From: Candidatus Zipacnadia bacterium
Lineage (GTDB): Bacteria > Armatimonadota > UBA5377 > JALGUK01
Direction: 5' to 3'
Assembly: GCA_029820875.1 (NCBI GenBank)
Contig: JALGUK010000161.1
Location: 1-5,269 of the forward strand
DNA: 5,269 bases
Of this stretch, positions 1 through 5,269 are shown in pieces. Position 1 is the stretch's first letter; every line of letters starts with the position of its first letter. The notes below the pieces were generated by a model that searched no databases, was not told the DNA's origin, and worked only from the letters and a program-made list of their open reading frames with translations. The translations under genes and the position numbers were made by a program.

Positions 1-1
1 G

Positions 2-517
2 GAGAGCGTCCTCCGGCGCGTCACGGCCGTGATAAGGGAGATTGAACCGGAGATTGTGCTGGTGCACTCGCCCAATGACTACATGGAGGACCACCAGAAC
101 GCCGCCCGCCTGACCGTGACCGCCTGTTTCTGTCGGGGGATGCGCAACTGGATTAGCGAGCCGCCGCGCGAGCCGACCATGCAGGATGTATACGTGTACC
201 ACGCCAACCCCTACGGCAACCGTGACGGAATGCGGAACCTGGTAGTGCCCTCGATATACGTGGACGTCAGCGAGAAAATCGACGTCAAGGAGCAGATGCT
301 CCGCTGCCATGTCACTCAGAAGGAATGGCTGGACGTCAGCCAGGGGAAGGACTCCTACTTAATCGCGATGCGGGAAATCTGCGCCGAAATGGGTCAGATG
401 GCGCCCACGCCGCTCGAATACGCCGAGGGTTTCCGGCAGCACTTGCACGTAGGGATGTCCGCCAAAGACGGCGACAAGCTGAGCGAAGTACTTGGGGACA
501 AAGTCCAGAGGAAGTAA
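2..517 (+). CDS. PIG-L/LmbE family deacetylase, C-terminal part (5' truncated by window edge)
   Basis: Members of this family are zinc-dependent hydrolases that remove acetyl groups from N-acetylglucosamine-type substrates. The subtype seen here is common in Planctomycetota- and Armatimonadota-like genomes and its substrate is usually unknown. The frame is open from base 2, so the true start lies to the left, and the GTG at 29 is internal; 171 residues are visible of roughly 230-250 expected. The N-terminal zinc motif (AHPDD type) is therefore outside the window. Visible residues 22-31 (HSPNDYMEDH) form the second conserved block, and His31 (bases 92-94) matches the third zinc ligand. Further family landmarks are the 'YHANPYGNRDG' segment, 'SIYVDVSEKID', 'QKEWLDVSQG' and a terminal 'RQHLHVG'. 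No membrane segment is visible. It ends in TAA, 27 bp from the convergent aroE stop. The family call is firm; the substrate is not known. Confidence 0.9.
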   Translation, partial: ESVLRRVTAVIREIEPEIVLVHSPNDYMEDHQNAARLTVTACFCRGMRNWISEPPREPTMQDVYVYHANPYGNRDGMRNLVVPSIYVDVSEKIDVKEQMLRCHVTQKEWLDVSQGKDSYLIAMREICAEMGQMAPTPLEYAEGFRQHLHVGMSAKDGDKLSEVLGDKVQRK

Positions 518-544
518 ACCGGGTCGCGGTTGGGTGTGGGAGCG

Positions 545-1422
545 CTATCGGCGCTGGTCCATCGCTTGCCGGGCCGCTCGCATCATAACATCCACCGGGG
601 CGGGCCGGCTGGCCCAGATTTCAAAGGAAGCTGCGCCCTGGTAGACAAGCATCGGCAGTCCGGGGATGACCTTCGCCCCCGCCTCCCACGCCGCCACAAG
701 AAGCGACGTCTTCTGCGGATTGTAGATTAGATTAGGTCGCACACGGTATGCCGGTTGTTTAGCATATCCTCGGGAATAATGGACGGCACATCGTAGTTGG
801 GGTGCATCCCGTACGAGGTGGTATTGACAATCAACTCCGCCTCTGCGACGGTATCCCTGAGCGTCTCCCCCCGGAGCGGCCCGGACTCGACCGGCACGCC
901 ACTGTCTTGGGTGGCGAGCGAAGCGGCCAGGGCCTTCGCCTTCTCCAGCGTGCGGTTAAGAATCTTCAATCGCGCCACCTTAGCCTCAAGGAGCGCACAG
1001 GCAACCGCCTTGGCGGCCCCGCCGGCGCCGAGGACAAGAACCGACAGGCCCTCCGGGTCCACCTCATGGCTCTCCAGCAGCCGGAGAAAGCCGGTCACAT
1101 CGGTATTATATCCGACAAGCCGGTCGTTGCGATTGTGAATCGTGTTAACGGCGCCCACCCGTCGCGCCATCGAATCAACGTCATCCAGGTAAGGCATCAC
1201 AGCCCCTTTGTGCGGGACTGTCACGTTCACCCCGACCATTCCAAGTGCTCGGACGGCCTCGACCGCCGAGCCTATTGCTTCCGGTCGAATGTCGAAAGCC
1301 ACATAGCACCAATTAAGGCCGAGGGCGTCGAATGCGGCGTTGTGCATCGTCGGTGAGACGGAGTGGGCCACAGGGTGGCCGAAAACGGCGACGACCTTGG
1401 TATCGCCACGTACCTGGCGCAT
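545..1422 (-). pseudogene. aroE: Shikimate dehydrogenase (NADP+), AroE, interrupted by a 5-bp duplication frameshift
   Basis: AroE reduces 3-dehydroshikimate to shikimate with NADPH in cytoplasmic aromatic amino acid synthesis. The ATG at 1422 is preceded by AAGGAGG (1437-1431, 8-nt spacing), which fixes the start despite an open frame up to 1629. Visible motifs are the shikimate-binding SxS in HSVSPTMHN (Ser21, Ser23), catalytic Lys72 in NVTVPHKG, Asp108 in GYNTDVTGF, the NADP-binding loop GAGGAAKAV (132-140) and NRT (156-158). After residue 231 (VCDLI) a TAA at 729-727 ends the frame. The rest (YNPQKTSLL, then GLPMLVYQGAASFEIW and the last helix) continues in another frame to TAG at 545. 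Deleting one 5-bp copy joins VCDLI to YNPQKT and gives 290 residues, the normal family length. As sequenced, the product lacks the conserved Gln (260 in the repaired protein) and the C-terminal helix, so it is probably inactive. The cause may be a real mutation, a strain variant or a read/assembly error. Every catalytic residue is intact, so any decay would be very recent. Confidence 0.9.
723..735. repeat. 5-bp tandem duplication (GATTA x2) in aroE
   Basis: The plus strand reads TAGATTAGATTAG, a period-5 tract of about 2.6 units. Reading the minus strand, one unit fewer gives codons tgc gac cta atc tac aat ccg (CDLIYNP), exactly the conserved AroE motif. The extra unit shifts the frame by +5 and makes an immediate UAA. 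The tract favours slipped-strand misalignment. Confidence 0.9.
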
Positions 1423-1430
1423 GCAGTATT

Positions 1431-1437
1431 CCTCCTT
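1431..1437 (-). promoter_or_regulatory. Ribosome binding site of aroE
   Basis: AAGGAGG on the minus strand lies 8 nt before the ATG at 1422. It decides the start: the same frame is open for another 69 codons upstream, but that extension has no AroE homology that I recognise. Confidence 0.85.
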
Positions 1438-1634
1438 GACAGGCCCACGCCGCAGCGCGTGCTTGTCGCTGGTTTTCCACTTTGTATCGGGATACTCCTG
1501 CAATTTCGAAACTTCCACTCGCCAGCGGTTGAACAGGGTTTGCGGCATCACGCGGCGAACAACAACCTGATGTGGCCGACATTCGACCAAGCACAGCAAG
1601 AGCTGCCTGCCCCTGCGCGTGAGCAGCACCGTCC

Positions 1635-1639
1635 GGAGG
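1635..1639 (+). promoter_or_regulatory. Probable ribosome binding site of the radical SAM gene
   Basis: GGAGG lies 12 nt before the GTG at 1652. The spacing is slightly long, but this is the only good purine-rich site nearby. The in-frame GTG at 1619 has none, and the N-terminus from 1652 (MPFEVLLVNANQ) matches how cobalamin-binding domains of this class normally begin. Confidence 0.55.
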
Positions 1640-1651
1640 CGAAGATTAACG

Positions 1652-3079
1652 GTGCCGTTTGAAGTGCTTCTCGTTAATGCAAATCAGATGAAGCCGCCTA
1701 TAGCGCCGCTCGGCCTGGACTATATCGCCGATGCGCTGGCCGCCGCGGGCTTCCAGGTTGGAATCCTGGACATGTGCTGGGTTGATAACCCGAAAGCTGC
1801 TGTGGAACAGATGCTGCAGGAGGCGTCTCCACAGTTGATCGGGGTGTCCATCCGCAATACGGATGACTGCTACTTCGCGAGCCGGCAATCGTTTGTGGAC
1901 CGCGTAAGGGAAATCGTCAAATTCCTGAAGGACAACAGTGATGCGCCCGTAGTGCTTGGAGGCGCGGGTTTCTCGACGGTTCCAGCGGCAACTATGGCTC
2001 ACTGTGAGGCGGACTTCGGCGTCATTGGCGACGGCGAGAGCGGCCTTGTCGCCCTTGCGGGCACGCTCGATGCGGGAGAGGACCCCACGGAATTGCCGGG
2101 CCTTGTCTATTGGCGCGAGGGGGCGCCGGCGGTCAATCCTCCGCGGTTCGGCCCCCTCCCCTCCGGCCCGCGAAGCCGCTCGAACGTGGACAACAAGCGC
2201 TACTTTACAGAGGGAGGCCAGGGAGGGCTGGAGACAAAGCGCGGATGCCCCAAGGGCTGCATCTACTGCGCCGACCCCCTCGGCAAGGGAAAAAGCGTGC
2301 GCCTGCGGACCCCACGGGACGTCGCCGATGAGGTCGAGACCCTCCTCGCGCAGGGCGTGCACTGCCTGCACATTTGCGACAGTGAGTTCAACATCCCCTA
2401 CGAGCACGCCGTTGCTGTCTGTGCCGAGCTTATAGAGCGCAGGCTCGGAGATAGTGTGCGCTGGTACACGTACGCGGCCCCGGTGCCGTTCACGTTCGAG
2501 CTTGCCCAGGCGATGCGGCGGGCCGGTTGCGTAGGAATCAACTTTGGAGCAGACAGCGGCAACGCCCAGATGCTCGGTCGTCTCGGCCGTGAGCACACCC
2601 CGGACGACTTGCGGGTGACGGCGGAAATCTGCCGCAATACGGGGATTACCTTCATGTACGACCTCCTCCTCGGGGGACCGGGAGAGACCCGCGAGACGGT
2701 GCGCGAGACCATTGAATTGATGAAGGAACTCCAGCCCGACTGTGTCGGCGTCTCCGCCGGTGTCCGCATTTATCCGGGAACCCCGATGGAGAGGATTGTC
2801 CGAAGCGAAGGCCCGCTGTCGGAGAATCCAAACGTGCAAGGCTGCACGGACGGCAATGACGACCTTCTGCTGCCCATCTTCTACGTCGCAGCCGAGGTAG
2901 GGCCGGACATTGACAGTTATGTACGGGAACTTGTCGGCGGCGACCCCCGCTTTTTCCTCGCTAACGACCCAGATGACAAGGCGGACTACAACTACAGCGA
3001 CAATCAACTGCTGGTGGATGCCATACGTCAGGGGCATCGAGGCGCCTACTGGGACATTCTGCGCCGCATCCGGAATTGA
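1652..3079 (+). CDS. B12-binding domain-containing radical SAM protein (class B), substrate unknown
   Basis: The protein has 475 residues. Residues about 4-125 look like the Rossmann-type cobalamin-binding domain: LLVNANQ (6-12), PPIAPLGLDYI, the VVLGGAG loop (100-106) and GDGES (126-130). I see no DxHxxG motif, so cobalamin would bind without a histidine ligand, as is usual in class B enzymes. The radical SAM barrel follows, with CPKGCIYC (Cys199, 203, 206) supplying the three ligands of the SAM-binding [4Fe-4S] cluster, FGADSGN (299-305) in the place of the family's usual xGxESG, and LLLGGPGET (338-346). A C-terminal region of about 90 residues is acidic and tyrosine-rich. Class B enzymes typically methylate unreactive carbon or phosphorus centres or rearrange rings (for example TsrM, BchE, HpnJ); this sequence does not say which. 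It is soluble and cytoplasmic by composition. It stands alone, divergent from aroE, with no visible partner peptide or biosynthetic cluster. GTG 1619 would add 11 basic residues and is less likely. The family is certain; the reaction is open. Confidence 0.92.
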   Translation: MPFEVLLVNANQMKPPIAPLGLDYIADALAAAGFQVGILDMCWVDNPKAAVEQMLQEASPQLIGVSIRNTDDCYFASRQSFVDRVREIVKFLKDNSDAPVVLGGAGFSTVPAATMAHCEADFGVIGDGESGLVALAGTLDAGEDPTELPGLVYWREGAPAVNPPRFGPLPSGPRSRSNVDNKRYFTEGGQGGLETKRGCPKGCIYCADPLGKGKSVRLRTPRDVADEVETLLAQGVHCLHICDSEFNIPYEHAVAVCAELIERRLGDSVRWYTYAAPVPFTFELAQAMRRAGCVGINFGADSGNAQMLGRLGREHTPDDLRVTAEICRNTGITFMYDLLLGGPGETRETVRETIELMKELQPDCVGVSAGVRIYPGTPMERIVRSEGPLSENPNVQGCTDGNDDLLLPIFYVAAEVGPDIDSYVRELVGGDPRFFLANDPDDKADYNYSDNQLLVDAIRQGHRGAYWDILRRIRN

Positions 3080-3093
3080 CCGGCTGTTTGAGC

Positions 3094-3130
3094 AAAAAAG
3101 CGCCCCTCCGAGTAATCGCCCGGAGGGGCG
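3094..3130 (-). terminator. Strong intrinsic terminator on the minus strand
   Basis: CGCCCCTCCG (3101-3110) and CGGAGGGGCG (3121-3130) form a perfect 10-bp GC-rich stem with a 10-nt loop. Read on the minus strand the stem is followed by GCTTTTTTGC, the classic terminator U-tract (T6 at 3099-3094). On the plus strand no T-run follows, so although it starts 21 nt after the radical SAM stop codon it should mainly stop leftward transcription, from the pseudopilin gene or from an RNA encoded in 3131-3475. It may also act as a weaker barrier or stabilising 3' hairpin for the plus-strand transcript. Confidence 0.85.
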
Positions 3131-3475
3131 AGGTGGTAAGAGAGGAGCCGTGGACGCCAGACGTTATCTCCAGCAAGGACGTCTGGTCGGCCGCCGTGTC
3201 CCGATGCGTATCGGCACCGGAATCGGCCTGGGCTGCGGCCAGTACCACTCGAGGAGGGGACCCGCCTTCCCCCTTATCGCCCAGCGGATTCTCCGCAGAG
3301 CGCTCGACGCTATACATTTGCAGCGATTTACTGGACCGTTCATGCGAGTTCATGCCTCCCTTGGTATTGGGAGCCGCAGCCAATTACCTTTTACCCCAGT
3401 GTAGGCAAAATCGGGTGTTAAGTTGCTGTTGCATTGCTGTAACGAGACGAGGTGCAACTTGAAGCATTCCGGGAG
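3131..3475 (-). other. Gene-free region rich in inverted repeats; long 3' UTR or possible small RNA
   Basis: No reading frame here, on either strand, looks like protein: the open frames run through the terminator or into neighbouring genes, lack proper ribosome binding sites and match no family I know. Perfect inverted repeats are CCAGACGT/ACGTCTGG (3157-3164 with 3179-3186), CCGAT/ATCGG (3201-3205 with 3210-3214), GCGGA/TCCGC (3284-3288 with 3292-3296), CTCCC/GGGAG (3356-3360 with 3369-3373) and AAGTTGC/GCAACTT (3420-3426 with 3454-3460). The last encloses a second small stem (3428-3432 with 3439-3443). The pseudopilin stop lies just upstream on the minus strand and the minus-strand terminator just downstream, so this stretch is probably transcribed leftward. 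Short GC-rich stems can arise by chance; the 8-bp and 7-bp ones are more suggestive. No riboswitch, tRNA, RNase P, SRP or tmRNA signature was recognised. Confidence 0.4.
3338..3355. repeat. Direct repeat GTTCATGC x2, 10-bp period
   Basis: GTTCATGC occurs at 3338-3345 and again at 3348-3355, separated by GA, so the copies sit exactly one helical turn apart. That geometry suits a tandem protein-binding site, but the repeat lies in a region with no adjacent start codon and may be chance. Confidence 0.35.
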
Positions 3476-4123
3476 CTAATCGTAGGGGCAGATGCTCCAG
3501 ATATTCTCGTTGGGCGGGATGGTTTCTTCCCAGCGCATTGACTTCACGTGTCCGTCCACGAAGCAGATGTTGACGCGCCCGTCATGGCGGAGCGCGACGT
3601 TCCAGATGTCGGCGTCGCCGTCATCGTCGTAAGGGCCGGCCCGCACGCCATGCCAAAGCGGCCAGGACTGGTCGGCCACCATCACCGTCGAGCCGGGCCT
3701 TTGGAACTCGAACTCGCGGCGGTACTGGAAATTAGCGGCCCACCCCGCGATACCGTAGCTCATGTGCACCGGCGGCTGCATGGGACATTGGAAAATCTTC
3801 CGCGTCTTTACGTAGGGCATTACGTCAACCTCCCAGCCCTCCCAGCCTCCCGGCAGCCACGTGGTATTGTGACCGGGCGACCACTCGGTGGGATACCCGC
3901 CGTCATTGTCCTGGGCATACATGCTCAGGGCGGCACCGATGCTCCGGAGGTTGGACTGGCAGGCAGACCCGCGCGCACGGTTTTTGGCGTGGAAGAACAC
4001 AGGCATCAATATCGCCATGAGGATGCTCAAGACGGCGATTACAACCAGTATCTCGATGAGCGTAAACGCTCGCCGCAGGCGAGGGAAGAGGCGCACGCAT
4101 ATCCACCAGCAACGGGCATCCAT
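3476..4123 (-). CDS. Type II secretion/type IV-type pseudopilin with C-terminal H-X9-DG domain
   Basis: The product has 215 residues. The N-terminus is a class III prepilin signal: a basic leader (RLFPRLRRA, 11-19), then FTLIEILVVIAVLSILMAIL. A prepilin peptidase would cut after Ala19, Phe20 becomes the methylated first residue, and Glu24 is the conserved +5 Glu. Ala replaces the usual Gly at -1, which is common in this group. The hydrophobic helix (20-41) anchors it in the inner membrane until assembly. The stretch NRARGSACQSNLRSIG (48-63) followed by SMYAQD is the typical linker, and residues 180-191 (His180, nine residues, Asp190-Gly191, then HVK) form the H-X9-DG motif. Genomes of Armatimonadota, Planctomycetota and Verrucomicrobiota carry many such genes, often alone; their roles (minor pseudopilins, surface fibres or secretion substrates) are largely unknown. 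There are no other secretion genes nearby. ATG 4123 gives a 19-residue leader with only a weak AAGG upstream; GTG at codon 10 would leave a 10-residue leader and is possible. Confidence 0.92.
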   Translation of the reverse strand: MDARCWWICVRLFPRLRRAFTLIEILVVIAVLSILMAILMPVFFHAKNRARGSACQSNLRSIGAALSMYAQDNDGGYPTEWSPGHNTTWLPGGWEGWEVDVMPYVKTRKIFQCPMQPPVHMSYGIAGWAANFQYRREFEFQRPGSTVMVADQSWPLWHGVRAGPYDDDGDADIWNVALRHDGRVNICFVDGHVKSMRWEETIPPNENIWSICPYD

Positions 4124-4137
4124 GCCTTGCAGGCATG
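4121..4137 (-). promoter_or_regulatory. Perfect inverted repeat covering the pseudopilin start codon
   Basis: CATGCC (4121-4126) and GGCATG (4132-4137) form a 6-bp perfect stem with a 5-nt loop. In the minus-strand mRNA the 3' arm contains the AUG at 4123 and the loop plus stem contain the only AAGG that could act as ribosome binding site. Folding would hide both, so this may lower or control translation. No ligand or regulator is implied by the sequence. Confidence 0.35.
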
Positions 4138-4266
4138 TGAAGGGGGGACCCGCAACTTGCCGGCACCCGTTGAATTCTACAACCCGGGTAAATCACCTTC
4201 TTGTTATCTTTGAAGGATGTACTCTTTTTGTGGGGGAAGTGGTGAGTGGAATGCTGTTGCGTTCTT

Positions 4267-4271
4267 GGAGG
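4267..4271 (+). promoter_or_regulatory. Ribosome binding site of the secreted glycosidase-like gene
   Basis: GGAGG lies 6 nt before the ATG at 4278, ideal spacing. It selects the frame that encodes a signal peptide and stays open to the end of the window, over the overlapping frame that starts at ATG 4217. Confidence 0.8.
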
Positions 4272-4277
4272 TGTGTC

Positions 4278-5269
4278 ATGAGCAGCCCCAAAGCCTGGTC
4301 TCTTGCGGTGTTTGCGGCGTTGACTATTTACGCTTGTCCTGCACATGCCCTGGATCGCCCCTGGATCTCCGACGTCTTCTTCTACTGGTACACCTGGGAC
4401 TATGCCAAGCAGTGGGGCGGCTGGGAGGGCGGAGTCTACAACACCCCTCTTTACGGCTACTACGACTCCCGCAGCTATGAAGACAACCTCAGGTCGCTGC
4501 GGACGGCCTCGGAGTGGGGCATGACCCACCACTTCATGGACTTCTGGGGCCACGAGTGGAAGGACAACGAAGGCAATCCGCGTGAGCAGACGCTCATGCG
4601 TGCTGCGGAGGCTCTGCGAGACGAGGGCTACGACATTTTCATGTCTTACTACCAGGACGGCACGGATTTCGACATGGCGGACTTCGCCGCCAACATGGAC
4701 GATGGACGCGACATGCGCGACGGCATCGTCAATTATGCTTCATCGCCTGCGTGGCCTAAGCTGCACGGGAAGCCGGTGCTGCTGGTCTACGGCCGTAACG
4801 GCGCCCCGAAATTCACCGAGGACGACGAGGGGTTCCGCCGGGCGATGAAAGACAAGTACGGCACTATCGAGGCCCTCAACCGCGCATGGGGCACCCGATA
4901 CACCGACTTCGACCAGGTAAGGCTCAACTTCTCCGCCGGCCCGCACCGTCCGGACGCCATCAAGTATCAGCTCTCGCGCTGGCGAGAGAAGTGGCAGCGC
5001 CTCAACGGACGGGTCCAACAGGCGACAGGCCTGCCCGGGGTGGTAGTCTCCTTCGACGTGGGCTACAAGCCGTATAGCGGCTTCGGGTACAGCGCCCTTG
5101 CCAAGGTGTTCGCAGGGCCGCATTCCTACGGCGGAATCTTTGGCAAGCCCGAGGAGCAGGACATCCAGCGGTTTTGCCAGTCAGTGGTCGCCAAGTACTA
5201 CAATACCGTCTTTTTCGACCACCTGAAGAACTTTTACAATGACTGGGCGATTCGCATTCCGGGAACCTC
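4278..5269 (+). CDS. Secreted glycoside hydrolase-like protein (GH99/GH71-like with a GH42-like segment), 3' truncated by window edge
   Basis: The frame runs 330 codons to the last base with no stop, so the C-terminus is missing. Residues 1-24 form a signal peptide (hydrophobic SLAVFAALTIYA, then PAHA|L), and the protein should be exported; Cys20 lies in a poor lipobox (IYAC), so a lipoprotein is less likely. Mature residues 31-91 (SDVFFYWYTWDYAKQWGGWE, later TPLYGYYDS, then EWGMTHHFMDFWG) resemble the start of GH99/GH71/WbsX-like TIM barrels: a YWY first strand, a GYYDS loop and a second strand leading to a D-x-W-G. HGKPVLLVYG (163-172) fits strand 4 or so. Residues 190-214 (KDKYGTIEALNRAWGT, then YTDFDQV) closely resemble the GH42 signature segment KYGTxxxLNxAWGT. 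I infer a clan GH-A type (alpha/beta)8 glycosidase acting on plant or microbial polysaccharide outside the cytoplasm. The catalytic acids cannot be assigned, the activity is unproven, and a non-catalytic homologue is possible. It is divergent from the pseudopilin gene, 154 bp away. Confidence 0.8.
   Translation, partial: MSSPKAWSLAVFAALTIYACPAHALDRPWISDVFFYWYTWDYAKQWGGWEGGVYNTPLYGYYDSRSYEDNLRSLRTASEWGMTHHFMDFWGHEWKDNEGNPREQTLMRAAEALRDEGYDIFMSYYQDGTDFDMADFAANMDDGRDMRDGIVNYASSPAWPKLHGKPVLLVYGRNGAPKFTEDDEGFRRAMKDKYGTIEALNRAWGTRYTDFDQVRLNFSAGPHRPDAIKYQLSRWREKWQRLNGRVQQATGLPGVVVSFDVGYKPYSGFGYSALAKVFAGPHSYGGIFGKPEEQDIQRFCQSVVAKYYNTVFFDHLKNFYNDWAIRIPGT

Noticed and set aside
517..531. AACCG/CGGTT inverted repeat between the convergent PIG-L and aroE stops, considered as a terminator
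   Set aside because: The stem is only 5 bp and is not followed by a T-run on either strand.
1423..1629. 69-codon in-frame N-terminal extension of AroE up to a start at 1629
   Set aside because: A strong AAGGAGG precedes the ATG at 1422, AroE proteins start near that point, and the extension resembles no known domain.
1646..3037. A 463-codon open frame on the minus strand opposite the radical SAM gene
   Set aside because: It is a shadow caused by GC-rich codon use: no ribosome binding site, no recognisable domain, and the plus strand encodes a clear enzyme with an intact CxxxCxxC motif.
3241..3290. Fragment resembling the GGGAAGGCGGG part of a cobalamin riboswitch on the minus strand
   Set aside because: The other conserved boxes (GCCACTG, AGCCAGGAGACC) are missing and no gene lies downstream on that strand before the terminator.
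2961..3383. Minus-strand frame covering part of the gene-free region
   Set aside because: It reads through the intrinsic terminator and deep into the radical SAM gene. The GGGAGG before its internal ATG (3353) is only about 1 nt away, too close, and no homology is recognised.
4174..4179. TAGAAT on the minus strand as a -10 box for the pseudopilin gene
   Set aside because: It matches five of six consensus bases, but no acceptable -35 hexamer is found at 16-18 bp spacing, and A/T-rich hexamers are expected by chance.
4217..4480. An 87-codon plus-strand frame starting at ATG 4217 behind AAGG
   Set aside because: It overlaps the glycosidase out of frame for most of its length and its cysteine/leucine-rich translation has no family character; the ATG at 4278 has the better ribosome binding site and a true signal peptide.

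Overview
This window carries five protein-coding genes on strictly alternating strands: PIG-L deacetylase (+, left end cut off), aroE (-, frameshifted), a B12-binding radical SAM protein (+), an H-X9-DG pseudopilin (-) and a secreted glycoside-hydrolase-like protein (+, right end cut off). No two neighbours share a strand, so no multi-gene operon is visible and the genes do not obviously form one pathway. The DNA is GC-rich and coding-dense. The pseudopilin (A|FTLIE cleavage site, 'SNLRSIGAALSMYAQD' segment, C-terminal H-X9-DG motif), the PIG-L subtype and the large secreted glycosidase together suggest an Armatimonadota, Planctomycetota or related carbohydrate-degrading bacterium, probably from an environmental genome. 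Armatimonadota is my first guess, but it is an inference from family style and not proven.

Layout. 1-517: C-terminal part of a zinc-dependent PIG-L/LmbE deacetylase. 545-1422 (minus): shikimate dehydrogenase, complete in content but split by a 5-bp tandem duplication (GATTA x2 at 725-734) that creates a stop after residue 231; removing one copy restores a perfect 290-residue AroE. 1423-1651: divergent intergenic region with ribosome binding sites but no convincing promoter. 1652-3079: class B (cobalamin-binding) radical SAM enzyme with an intact CxxxCxxC cluster motif and unknown substrate. 3080-3475: about 400 bp with no credible gene. It holds a strong intrinsic terminator pointing along the minus strand and several perfect inverted repeats, so it may be a long 3' UTR or a small RNA. 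3476-4123 (minus): pseudopilin, with its start codon inside a perfect 6-bp hairpin. 4124-4277: divergent intergenic region. 4278 to the right edge: a secreted TIM-barrel glycosidase-like protein whose reading frame stays open to the last base.

The points most worth a second look are the aroE duplication/frameshift, the structured gene-free region ending in a minus-strand terminator, and the glycosidase, which joins GH99/GH71-like N-terminal features to a GH42-like segment. I found no CRISPR array, tRNA, rRNA, insertion sequence or recognisable defence system.
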